Made by a program: the position numbers and the translations under genes. A stretch of DNA of 35,578 nt. Origin: JBLHUT01 sp047629975 (GTDB lineage: Bacteria > Pseudomonadota > Alphaproteobacteria > Rhodobacterales > Rhodobacteraceae). Each line of letters starts with the position of its first letter. Within the stretch, counting starts at the first letter, position 1. Shown here piece after piece: positions 19,091-26,875 of the stretch. The DNA lies in NCBI GenBank assembly GCA_047629975.1, contig JBLHUT010000005.1, positions 1 through 35,578 on the forward strand. Reading direction: 5' to 3'. Below the pieces are notes generated by a model. It searched no databases. It saw nothing but the letters and a program-made list of their open reading frames with translations, and had not been told where the DNA came from.

Positions 19091-20431
19091 GTGAAATCAG
19101 GAGTGAGCCATCGCTGGAAGTCCTTGTTGGAGCGGACCTTCCCCGAGCAACGTCTTTTCTTGCGCTCTGATACCGAAACACGGTTTGTCCGGCTCAAACC
19201 CGGCACTCAGGCAGTTGCGTTATCGGGTGGTGCGATCATCGTGGGCTGGGCCATCGTGGCCACGGCAATCCTTTTGATGGATAGTATCGGCTCGGGAAAC
19301 GCCCGTGATCAGGCGCTGCGCGATCAGGAGAATTACGAGTTGCGGCTCGACGAGCTGGCACAGGCGCGCGACAGCCGCGCCGCCGAGGCTATGGCCGCGC
19401 AACAACGCTTCAATGCGGCCCTTGCCACGATCTCGCAGATGCAATCCAACCTGTTGACCGCCGAAGACCACCGGCGCGAACTTGAAACCGGCATCGATGC
19501 AGTCCAGCGGACGCTTCGCCAGATGGTTGCCGCCCGCGACACCGCGAAGGCAGAGATCGCACAACTCGAAGCCCGCATCGCCGGCGAGTTGCCACTTCAA
19601 GAACGCGTGACCGCCTCGCCGGCAGATGTGTCCGGCACGCTCGATTTCATGACTGCGGCTCTGAACCACACCGCCACAGAGCGCGACACGATGTTGAACG
19701 AGGCCCTCGCGGCACGTGCCGAACTGGACGCTGTCGCCTTTGAACGCGAACTGATTCTCGATCGGAACGACCGGATTTTCAGCCAGCTCGAAGAGGCGCT
19801 GACCGTGTCGGTGGCGCCGTTGGACAAGATGTTCCGCGATGCCGGTTTGCCACCCGATCAACTTATCGAAACAGTGCGGCGCGGGTACTCCGGACAAGGT
19901 GGGCCACTCATGCCGATGACCTTTTCGAGCAGCAATTCCGCCTCGGGAACAGGGAACGACCACGATCCCGACACCCTGCGTGCGAATGCCATTCTCAACG
20001 GGCTCGACAAGATGAACCTTTACCGGCTGGCCGCCGAAAAGGCGCCTTTTGCGCTGCCGGTGAAGCGGAATTTCCGGTATACGTCCGGTTTCGGGCCGCG
20101 TTGGGGGCGCATGCACAACGGCACAGATTTCGCAGGGCCCACCGGCACACCGATTTACGCCACCGCTGATGGCGTGGTCACGCATGCCGGATGGCAGTCG
20201 GGTTATGGCCGCCTTGTAAAGATAAAACACGCCTTCGGGATCGAAACCCGCTACGCCCATCAATCCAGAATTCGAGTCAAAGTTGGCGATAGGGTCTCGC
20301 GTGGAGACCGGATCGGTGATATGGGGAATTCTGGCCGCTCAACCGGCACCCACCTGCACTATGAGGTGCGCGTCGGAGGCAAACCCGTCAATCCGATGAT
20401 ATACATCAAGGCAGCAAGAGATGTTTTCTAA
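19091..20431 (+). CDS. Membrane-anchored M23 (LytM) peptidoglycan endopeptidase
   Basis: A 446-residue protein starting at GTG, with AAGGGAG upstream. One membrane helix (about 42-63) is followed by a periplasmic coiled coil (about 75-170 and 190-245), a Ser/Gly-rich linker, and a C-terminal M23 domain (320-440). The zinc ligands are all present: H342 and D346 in HNGTDF and H423 in THLHYE, with the catalytic His H390 in RYAHQS, so it should be an active cross-link hydrolase rather than a degenerate activator. Its stop overlaps the bactofilin start by 11 bp. M23 peptidase-bactofilin pairs act together in cell-shape and localised wall remodelling. Confidence 0.92.
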   Translation: MKSGVSHRWKSLLERTFPEQRLFLRSDTETRFVRLKPGTQAVALSGGAIIVGWAIVATAILLMDSIGSGNARDQALRDQENYELRLDELAQARDSRAAEAMAAQQRFNAALATISQMQSNLLTAEDHRRELETGIDAVQRTLRQMVAARDTAKAEIAQLEARIAGELPLQERVTASPADVSGTLDFMTAALNHTATERDTMLNEALAARAELDAVAFERELILDRNDRIFSQLEEALTVSVAPLDKMFRDAGLPPDQLIETVRRGYSGQGGPLMPMTFSSSNSASGTGNDHDPDTLRANAILNGLDKMNLYRLAAEKAPFALPVKRNFRYTSGFGPRWGRMHNGTDFAGPTGTPIYATADGVVTHAGWQSGYGRLVKIKHAFGIETRYAHQSRIRVKVGDRVSRGDRIGDMGNSGRSTGTHLHYEVRVGGKPVNPMIYIKAARDVF

Positions 20432-20936
20432 GAGCAGAATTAACGAACCCGGTCCCGCCAAATCAGGCGCCACCGACACTCCAAAAACGCCCGACGCCCC
20501 TGCTTCCGGCGTGAAAAACCCTTTGGATCCAAAGTCCAGCGCGCCCAAGGCAAAGCCGCCGGCGTCGATGCTTTCGTCCGATCTGACGGTTGTCGGAAAC
20601 CTCAAGACGACGGGTGATATCCAGGTCGAAGGCACCGTCGAAGGTGACGTGCGTGCGCATCTGCTGACTGTGGGCGAAGGCGCCACGGTAAAGGGCGAAA
20701 TCGTCGCTGACGACGTGGTTGTGAATGGCCGAATCGTCGGACGCGTGCGCGGCCTGAAGGTGCGTCTGACCTCGACCGCACGGGTCGAAGGCGACATTAT
20801 CCACAAGACCATCGCGATCGAAAGTGGTGCTCATTTTGAAGGGTCCGTCCAACGACAGGAAGATCCGCTCAATGGCACAGCAAAGGCCGCCAAGCCGACA
20901 GCGCCCGGTGGTGCCGGCAAGCCCGAGAACGGCTGA
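20421..20936 (+). CDS. Bactofilin (polymer-forming cytoskeletal protein)
   Basis: A 171-residue protein with a central bactofilin beta-helix (about residues 50-145) built from short repeats such as GNLKTTGDIQVEGTVEGDV and GEIVADDVVVNGRIVGRV. The N- and C-terminal tails are rich in Pro, Ala and Lys and are probably disordered. Bactofilins polymerise without nucleotide on the inner membrane and recruit wall enzymes. The start lies inside the 3' end of the M23 gene (11-bp overlap), so the scaffold and its partner enzyme are translationally coupled. A strong terminator follows. Confidence 0.93.
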   Translation: MFSKSRINEPGPAKSGATDTPKTPDAPASGVKNPLDPKSSAPKAKPPASMLSSDLTVVGNLKTTGDIQVEGTVEGDVRAHLLTVGEGATVKGEIVADDVVVNGRIVGRVRGLKVRLTSTARVEGDIIHKTIAIESGAHFEGSVQRQEDPLNGTAKAAKPTAPGGAGKPENG

Positions 20937-20972
20937 TAGCACGCTTCCAGCCTGTCACAGACTTGAATTTCA

Positions 20973-21007
20973 AAACGGCCAAGCCCCGCGCTTTGGCCGT
21001 TTTTTTT
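20973..21007 (+). terminator. Intrinsic terminator of the M23-bactofilin operon
   Basis: ACGGCCAA (20975-20982) pairs with TTGGCCGT (20993-21000) around a short GC loop, directly followed by T7. This is the clearest Rho-independent terminator in the window. Confidence 0.88.
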
Positions 21008-21009
21008 GC

Positions 21010-21060
21010 GCCTGCCGAATGACGGAGCTATCCGCAGGCATCAGCGTCAATAATCGCTGA
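21010..21060. repeat. Two adjacent inverted repeats upstream of the first BLUF gene
   Basis: GCCTGC (21010-21015) pairs with GCAGGC (21034-21039). Immediately after, TCAGCG (21041-21046) pairs with CGCTGA (21055-21060). They lie about 100 bp before the BLUF start and could be operator sites or leader structure. Confidence 0.4.
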
Positions 21061-21159
21061 ACAGTCGACCTCCGATGCGGTCCTTTTTTCAACCAGATTT
21101 TAACTAAATCCGCCGCAGACTGCCCGCATTGAAACCACTCATCAGAGATCAGGATCAGC

Positions 21160-21564
21160 GTGCACAATCACTACCGACTTTCCTATTTCTCCAAAAGGGC
21201 CACATGTCCGGCCCCCGAGCTCGACAGAATTCTGTCGTCGTCAAAAAGGAACAACACACAGAACAAACTGACCGGAATATTGCTTTACGATGATAAATCC
21301 TTCCTGCAACTGCTGGAGGGAGATCACAACGATGTCGCAAAGTGCTTTTTACGGCTCGCCGCAGACCCGCGCCACAAGGAAATCGACGTCATTTTTGCCA
21401 TGCCCACGCAGATCAGGCTTTTTGCGGGATGGGAGTTATGCGCCCTTGATGTGTCTGACAAACGGCTCGATCTTTTGAAAATATGGTCGCGCCTGAAGCG
21501 ACAGGACAAGACACACCAACACGGTGCTATTGAACGTCTCTTTCTCGAGGCAAAGCCGAAATAA
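21160..21564 (+). CDS. BLUF-domain blue-light receptor (short, first copy)
   Basis: A 134-residue protein that is essentially one BLUF domain (FAD blue-light sensor) plus a 35-residue tail. Active-site residues line up by spacing with AppA (Y21, N45, Q63, W104, M106): Y9 in LSYFS, N32 in SKRNN, Q50 in FLQLLEG and W91 in FAGWEL; the Met two residues after the Trp is Leu here (L93). The start is GTG with GGATC just upstream. Stand-alone BLUF proteins have no catalytic output and signal by binding partners. It converges on cheB with only 4 bp between stop codons, leaving no room for a terminator between them. A second BLUF gene flanks the other end of the chemotaxis cluster. Confidence 0.9.
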   Translation: MHNHYRLSYFSKRATCPAPELDRILSSSKRNNTQNKLTGILLYDDKSFLQLLEGDHNDVAKCFLRLAADPRHKEIDVIFAMPTQIRLFAGWELCALDVSDKRLDLLKIWSRLKRQDKTHQHGAIERLFLEAKPK

Positions 21565-21568
21565 GCTG

Positions 21569-22645
21569 TTATTGGCACAGCCGCCTTATGGCATTCGATA
21601 TCTTGGCAAGTGGCAATTCATCTTCGACGCCCCCTGCTTTCAACGCTTCCTTTGGCATCCCGTAGACGACACAGCTTTGTTCGTCCTGCCCAAGCGTGCG
21701 TGCCCCTGCCTCGCGCATTTCAAGCAGGCCTTTGGCCCCGTCATCTCCCATGCCCGTCATGATCACGCCCACCGCGTTCTTTCCCGCCGTGCGCGCAACC
21801 GAACGGAACATCACGTCAACCGATGGCCTATGGCGCGACACCAACGGGCCGTCGCGCACCTCGACCGCATAATTGGCCCCGCTGCGTGTCAAAAGCGTAT
21901 GCTTGTTGCCCGGCGCAATCAGCACATGCCCACGCAACATCCGGTCTCCGTTTTGGGCCTCTTTGACGGTCACGTCGCAAATGCTGTCCAGACGGCGGGC
22001 AAAGGCGGCGGTAAATGTCTCGGGCATGTGTTGAACAACCAGCACAGGCGGACAGTCGAGGGGCAATTCCTCAAGCACGACACGCAATGCCTCTGTCCCC
22101 CCCGTCGAGGCCCCCAAAGCGATAATTTTCTCGGTCGTGCGTGCCATCGCCCTTGCCGAAGGTGGCGCCAGAACGGCATCAGCCGACAGCTTCTTTTCAA
22201 TGCGACGGGGCCGTTGCGAGCCTAACTTGGCTTGCGCGGCTGCCTTTACCGCGTCGCGGATCGTCATGCAGGCATCCTCGAAAAACTCCTTTACTCCCAA
22301 CTCCGGCTTGCACACGATGTCGACCGCGCCCGCCTCCAATGCCTGGCTCAAGGTTTCGGATTCCGCCGACACCAAGGACGAGCAAATTACCACCGGAATA
22401 GGTTTTTGCGCCATCAACCGGCGTAAAAACGTGATGCCGTCCATACGCGGCATTTCAACGTCCAGCGTGATGACATCCGGAACCTGACGCTTGATCCGCT
22501 CGGCGGCGACAAACGGGTCAGAGGCCACTCCGATAACTTCCAGATCGGGATCTTCATCCAGGATCTGCTGCATGATCTGGCGCACCACGGCGCTGTCGTC
22601 GATGACAAGAACCTTGAACGGCTTTGGAGAGACGCGAAGCAGCAT
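21569..22645 (-). CDS. cheB: Chemotaxis protein-glutamate methylesterase CheB
   Basis: A 358-residue response-regulator esterase that removes methyl groups from (and deamidates) chemoreceptors. The receiver domain has DD at residues 16-17 and phosphoacceptor D62 in TLDVEMPRMDG. The C-terminal esterase domain shows the catalytic triad motifs: Ser in GASTGG, His in VQHMPE and Asp in MTGMGDDG. I placed the start at the ATG 4 bp after the cheR stop, because a longer frame would begin inside cheR and add 24 unconserved residues. It is the last gene of the minus-strand che operon. Confidence 0.95.
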   Translation of the reverse strand: MLLRVSPKPFKVLVIDDSAVVRQIMQQILDEDPDLEVIGVASDPFVAAERIKRQVPDVITLDVEMPRMDGITFLRRLMAQKPIPVVICSSLVSAESETLSQALEAGAVDIVCKPELGVKEFFEDACMTIRDAVKAAAQAKLGSQRPRRIEKKLSADAVLAPPSARAMARTTEKIIALGASTGGTEALRVVLEELPLDCPPVLVVQHMPETFTAAFARRLDSICDVTVKEAQNGDRMLRGHVLIAPGNKHTLLTRSGANYAVEVRDGPLVSRHRPSVDVMFRSVARTAGKNAVGVIMTGMGDDGAKGLLEMREAGARTLGQDEQSCVVYGMPKEALKAGGVEDELPLAKISNAIRRLCQ

Positions 22646-22649
22646 GCTG

Positions 22650-23507
22650 TCAGACCTTTTGATACGTGGACGGCCCGATGGACCTGAGGGTTGACCGTTT
22701 TGCAACTGCCTCGGCATGGCCGGTCAGCAAAACGCCACCGGGCCGGAGTCTTTCGATGACACTATCGAGCACCGATTGCTGCGCCTCGTGATCGAAATAG
22801 ATCAGCACATTGCGCAAGAACACCAGATCCGCCTGAAAGGGCCTGAGTGCCGGTACTTCCTGTAAGTTGCAGTATTCAAAGGCGGCTTTCTGGCGCAATT
22901 CGGGAACAATCCGGTACAGCGGCCGACAGCGTTGATCCAGATTCTGCTTTGACTTCATTAAAAACCGCGACCGGCGACCGGCGTCAATTCCGGTGATTTC
23001 GTCCTGCGTATAGGTCGCACTTTTTGCCTTAACGAGAATCTTGCGCGAGATATCAGTACCGATAAGCTGAAATTTGCTGTGGGCCGAGCTTTTCAGCGCC
23101 GCCTCTGCCAGCAACATCCCCGCCGACCAAAGTTCGACCCCCGTCGAGCTGGCCGCGCTCCACAGGACAAGCGGGCGATCAAGCCCGCCTCCGTCTTGCG
23201 CCAGCATCGCAAGACCCTCTTTTTCAAACCAGTCGTATTGATGCTTTTCGCGAAAAAAACTTGTTGTGTGGGTTGCCAAAGCCTCCACGACATACCGCAT
23301 CTCGGCACCGCTGGCGTCGGCCTTCAGGCGGGTGATGTATTCATCGAAGCCCAACATGCCCAGTTCGCGAACGCGTTTGCTGAGCCTGAGCCGGATGAAA
23401 TCCGTTTTGTCAGCGTCGATCTGTATGCCCGACACGACCTTTGCACGCTCGACAATCGCCCGCGACTGCCGTTCCGTAATATCCAGCTGAGACAGCATTC
23501 CGTCCAT
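22650..23507 (-). CDS. cheR: Chemoreceptor methyltransferase CheR
   Basis: A 285-residue S-adenosylmethionine-dependent enzyme that methylates receptor glutamates. The N-terminal helical domain ends in THTTSFFRE, a CheR hallmark. The SAM loop reads WSAASSTGVELWS (residues 116-128), where the usual form is WSAxxSTGEEPYS, so the second Glu is kept but three neighbours differ. RNVLIYFD and GHAEAV near the C-terminus are normal. The start at 23507 has AAAGG at good spacing; the longer open frame upstream looks non-coding. It lies 80 bp after the second cheW, the largest gap in the operon. Confidence 0.93.
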   Translation of the reverse strand: MDGMLSQLDITERQSRAIVERAKVVSGIQIDADKTDFIRLRLSKRVRELGMLGFDEYITRLKADASGAEMRYVVEALATHTTSFFREKHQYDWFEKEGLAMLAQDGGGLDRPLVLWSAASSTGVELWSAGMLLAEAALKSSAHSKFQLIGTDISRKILVKAKSATYTQDEITGIDAGRRSRFLMKSKQNLDQRCRPLYRIVPELRQKAAFEYCNLQEVPALRPFQADLVFLRNVLIYFDHEAQQSVLDSVIERLRPGGVLLTGHAEAVAKRSTLRSIGPSTYQKV

Positions 23508-23587
23508 ATCGGTTGCCTTTATTTTTCGGGTAAATCTTTGAATATCGGGTTTATTGTGGCGGTCCGAACCCGAACCGCCACACGCTC

Positions 23588-24124
23588 TCAACCAAAGTCG
23601 AACGCCCCGGGCACATCGGTTTTGCACAAGATACTTTCGATCCCGAGCACCATCGCGATGCCGTCATCTGTGCGCACCATCCCCTCGACGGCATCACACC
23701 GCCATCCGGAGAGTGTATCGGGCACCGGCTCCAAGGTTTCCTTGGCCAGATCACGCACCCGCAGAACCTTTTCGGCGACAACCCCCAAAGACGTTGTGAC
23801 GCCGTCGCGGACGAACTCGAACACGATGATCCGCGCATCCGGGCTGCTTTGGGCATGTGTGCCCAGCTTTCCGGCAAGATCAATGATCGCAATCCCCTGC
23901 CCGCGCAGGTCAATCATACCCAGAACGTCGTGAGGCGCGTTCGGGAACTGGGAAATCTCTGACATATCAAGAATTTCCCGCACGAACCCCACATCCACCG
24001 CAAAGACTTGCCGACCAAGGGTAAAGGTTAGCATCACAACCTGTGATGCCTCCTCCGTTTCGTCCTGGTCGCCGAATTCATCAAGGGCGAAAGCAGTATC
24101 GGTTGAAAGGGCTTCAGCCTTCAT
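23588..24124 (-). CDS. cheW: Chemotaxis coupling protein CheW (second copy)
   Basis: A 178-residue CheW-domain adaptor (about residues 28-170) that links receptors to the kinase CheA. Typical features are FTLGRQVFAVDVGFVREIL at the domain start, GMIDLRGQGIAIIDL in the middle, and GVVAEKVLRVRDL. An acidic N-terminal extension of about 27 residues precedes it. It has GGAGG upstream and lies 22 bp after the chemoreceptor gene. It differs clearly from the other CheW of the operon, so each may serve different receptors. Confidence 0.93.
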   Translation of the reverse strand: MKAEALSTDTAFALDEFGDQDETEEASQVVMLTFTLGRQVFAVDVGFVREILDMSEISQFPNAPHDVLGMIDLRGQGIAIIDLAGKLGTHAQSSPDARIIVFEFVRDGVTTSLGVVAEKVLRVRDLAKETLEPVPDTLSGWRCDAVEGMVRTDDGIAMVLGIESILCKTDVPGAFDFG

Positions 24125-24146
24125 GGCGCATACCTCCGGTCACGGC

Positions 24147-26339
24147 TCAGGACGCCTGCTTGAAACGTTCGAATTCCGAATCCGGGATTTCACCGCCATC
24201 AAGGTCAAGCTCGAAGCCTCCGTGCTTGCTGGCCGCGGGCGCCTGTGCCGGGGTGTTGCGCGGGCTGGACGGGGTGGGTTTTTTGACCGACGGTGCAGAG
24301 GGTCTGGAGCCACCCGTTGCGCGCCCCAAAGTGGTAGCACCCGGCGCATCGATGCGGAAATAACTGATCATCGCCCGCAATTGGTCCGACTGCGCCGCCA
24401 GTGATTGGGACACAGAGGCCGCCTCGGTCGAGGAAGAGGCATTCTGCTGGATCACCGCGTCAAGTTCGCGAATGGCCTGATTGATCTGGTCCGCCCCGAT
24501 ATTCTGTTCACGGGTTGCCGCAGAAATTTCCTGCACCAGATCCGAGGTGCGCTGAATGCTGGGCAACAGCGATTCCAGCATCCCGCCTGCACGTTCGCTG
24601 ACATCAACCGTCTTGGTGGACAACTCGCCGATCTCGGCGGCAGCCTGTTGACTGCGTTCCGCCAGTTTGCGCACCTCCGAAGCCACAACCGCGAACCCCT
24701 TGCCGTGGCTTCCCGCGCGTGCGGCCTCGACAGCGGCATTCAGCGCCAACAGATCGGTCTGACGTGCGATTTCCTGAATGATGTTGATCTTCTTGGCGAT
24801 TGTTTTCATGGCCTCCACGGCCTCGGAAACTGCTGCACCGCTTTCACTGGCTTCCTTGGAGGCCTGCAACGCGATCTTTTCGGTCTGGGCTGCATTATCT
24901 GCGGATTGACGGATGTTGGCCGACATCTGCTCCATTGCGGCACTGGCTTCTTCGGCGGCCGCGGCCTGTTGGGTCGAACCCTGGCTCAACTGCTCCGATG
25001 TGGCACTCATGGCCTGACTGCCGTCTGCAACACCGCCCGCGCTGATAGAGGCGCCACTCATGATTTCGCGCAGCTTTTCGAGCATCTTCTCGAGCGACCG
25101 GCCAAGCTGGTCCTTGTCAGAGCGGCGCGTGGCCTCGACCGTCAAATCCCCCTTGGCAATGCTGTCGGCGACATCCGCCATCACATTCAGCGATGCGTTC
25201 ATTTCGCCCAGCGCAATCAACAGATCGCCGATTTCATCGCGGGTGCGCGGCGTGGTGTCGACACTTGTGTCGCCCACCGCAACCATGCGCGCAACATTCA
25301 CAGCCCGTGCCAAACCCCGCCCGATCGACGTTGCCAGTATAAAGGCCGCAATAACCCCGAAGCTGACAGCAAAGGCCGAAACGCCCAGAATTGTCATGCG
25401 CGAACTATCATACAGCGCGGATGTCAGGTGCTTTTCGGCCTCCATCGATTCCAGATTGCTGACCACAACCTTGTGCAGGACCTCCTTGGAGCTGTTGATA
25501 ATCTCGGCCCCCGGACCCGCCATCAGGGCCATCGCCAGAACATGCGTGTTCTCCAGCGCCAATTTCTCTGACACTTCGGCTGCGTGAATGGCCTCCTCCA
25601 TGGCGGTCCGCAATTCGGCAATCCGGGCCCCCGCACTGGCCCCCATGGCGCTACTCAGGTTGGAAAAGGCTGCCTGTGCTGCTCTGATCTCACTGGCAAG
25701 CACGTCAGCAAGCTCTTCCTGTGCTTCTTTTTCGGTCTCCAGTAGTGTGTTTTTCTCGGCGATCTTTGCCCGGTGCAATGCCAGAACAAGAGCATTCAAC
25801 GCCTCGTTGGCACTTTCCTGTCCACCGTTGAACATGCCCGCAATGTCGGCCTCGATAGCCTGCGCGGCCTGTTCGAACTGCACAAATGTCGCGTGCCCTT
25901 CGGTTCGGGAATGCGTGCGCGCCCTGAGGTTGCTGTTAGCGGTCGCCAATGCGGCGATCTCAGCCTCCAGCGCGGAGTATGGGGCAAAGTTCGCATCGAA
26001 ACTTGCGAGCAACGTTTCATCGCCACCCTCTGCCAATGTCCCTATCTCTTCGCGGTAGACCGCAAGGTTAGCGACATGCTGCTTGATTTCCTGATGCAGT
26101 TGCTCGACTTCGCTGGTTTGTTCGGCCAACAGCATTTCTGCCTGCGCGGCCTTGATGGCAAGGAACTCTGCTTCCATCAACGAGGCAATCTGTGCCCTTT
26201 TGGCAGTGATATCAACGATGTGATGCAGGCCCTCGTTGAACCCTGCCAATCGGGTTATCGACACATACGACAACCCGCACATCAGGATCAGAACGGCGGC
26301 AAATGCCCCGATCAGCTTCTTTTTGATCGTAAATCCCAT
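24147..26339 (-). CDS. Methyl-accepting chemotaxis protein with tandem HAMP
   Basis: A 730-residue transmembrane chemoreceptor. TM1 is about residues 9-27 and TM2 about 316-339. The periplasmic sensor between them (about 290 residues) is predicted almost all helical and much longer than a simple four-helix bundle. Two HAMP-like segments follow (about 341-389 and 386-425), then the signalling hairpin with tip ARQTDLLALNAAVEAARAG (about 525-543) and GFAVVASEVRKLAERS. A Pro/Ser-rich linker (670-705) leads to an acidic tail ending SEFERFKQAS; there is no NWETF-type pentapeptide for tethering CheR or CheB. AAGGAG precedes the start. It is the operon's own receptor, and its ligand is unknown. Confidence 0.93.
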   Translation of the reverse strand: MGFTIKKKLIGAFAAVLILMCGLSYVSITRLAGFNEGLHHIVDITAKRAQIASLMEAEFLAIKAAQAEMLLAEQTSEVEQLHQEIKQHVANLAVYREEIGTLAEGGDETLLASFDANFAPYSALEAEIAALATANSNLRARTHSRTEGHATFVQFEQAAQAIEADIAGMFNGGQESANEALNALVLALHRAKIAEKNTLLETEKEAQEELADVLASEIRAAQAAFSNLSSAMGASAGARIAELRTAMEEAIHAAEVSEKLALENTHVLAMALMAGPGAEIINSSKEVLHKVVVSNLESMEAEKHLTSALYDSSRMTILGVSAFAVSFGVIAAFILATSIGRGLARAVNVARMVAVGDTSVDTTPRTRDEIGDLLIALGEMNASLNVMADVADSIAKGDLTVEATRRSDKDQLGRSLEKMLEKLREIMSGASISAGGVADGSQAMSATSEQLSQGSTQQAAAAEEASAAMEQMSANIRQSADNAAQTEKIALQASKEASESGAAVSEAVEAMKTIAKKINIIQEIARQTDLLALNAAVEAARAGSHGKGFAVVASEVRKLAERSQQAAAEIGELSTKTVDVSERAGGMLESLLPSIQRTSDLVQEISAATREQNIGADQINQAIRELDAVIQQNASSSTEAASVSQSLAAQSDQLRAMISYFRIDAPGATTLGRATGGSRPSAPSVKKPTPSSPRNTPAQAPAASKHGGFELDLDGGEIPDSEFERFKQAS

Positions 26340-26358
26340 CGATCTCGCTCCTTATGGC

Positions 26359-26871
26359 TTAAGTGTTGGCTGCGTCAGAAAACGGCGCAAAAAGTGTTTC
26401 GGTATCAAGCAGAACGACCAATTCGCCGTTATTTCGTATCGCACCCTTCAGATACTCGGGCGGCCAGATGGCCCCCAGTTCAGGGATCTTGCGAATGTTC
26501 ATCATGTCGTTTTCCAAAACGTCCTCGACGCTGTCGGCGGAAAACGCCAACTTGGTCGGCACGCCGTCAACAGGGTGCTCGAACACGATCATCCGCGTCG
26601 TTTCCAACCGCTTTGCAGGACCCATCGCCAACCGGTGACGGACATTGATTACCGGCACGACAACACCGCGCACGTTGATCAACCCGGGCGAAAACGGACC
26701 CGCATTCGGGACCGGCGTCGGGTCTTGTGGATCAAGGATTTCGTGAACCCACGACACCGAGATCGCAAACGCCTCACCTTCGAGGCGGAAGATCAGCAAC
26801 ATATCGGCGCTTGAAGCGGCAAGTACGTCGGCCGGCGGCGCATTTCCGGCGGCTGTTTCAGCATTCGGCAT
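26359..26871 (-). CDS. cheW: Chemotaxis coupling protein CheW (first copy)
   Basis: A 170-residue CheW-domain adaptor (about residues 20-165): LLIFRLEGEAFAISVSWVHEIL, PGLINVRGVVVPVINVRHRL and the closing LVVLLDTETLF are all typical. The start at 26871 lies 4 bp after the cheA stop, matching the tight spacing elsewhere in the operon; a longer frame would run into cheA. It sits between cheA and the chemoreceptor and is probably the main coupling protein of this array. Confidence 0.92.
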   Translation of the reverse strand: MPNAETAAGNAPPADVLAASSADMLLIFRLEGEAFAISVSWVHEILDPQDPTPVPNAGPFSPGLINVRGVVVPVINVRHRLAMGPAKRLETTRMIVFEHPVDGVPTKLAFSADSVEDVLENDMMNIRKIPELGAIWPPEYLKGAIRNNGELVVLLDTETLFAPFSDAANT

Positions 26872-26875
26872 CGGA

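Noticed and set aside
24405..25571. 388-codon plus-strand frame with Gly/Leu/Cys-rich product
   Set aside because: Mirrors the chemoreceptor's signalling domain on the other strand; no ribosome site or recognisable domain.
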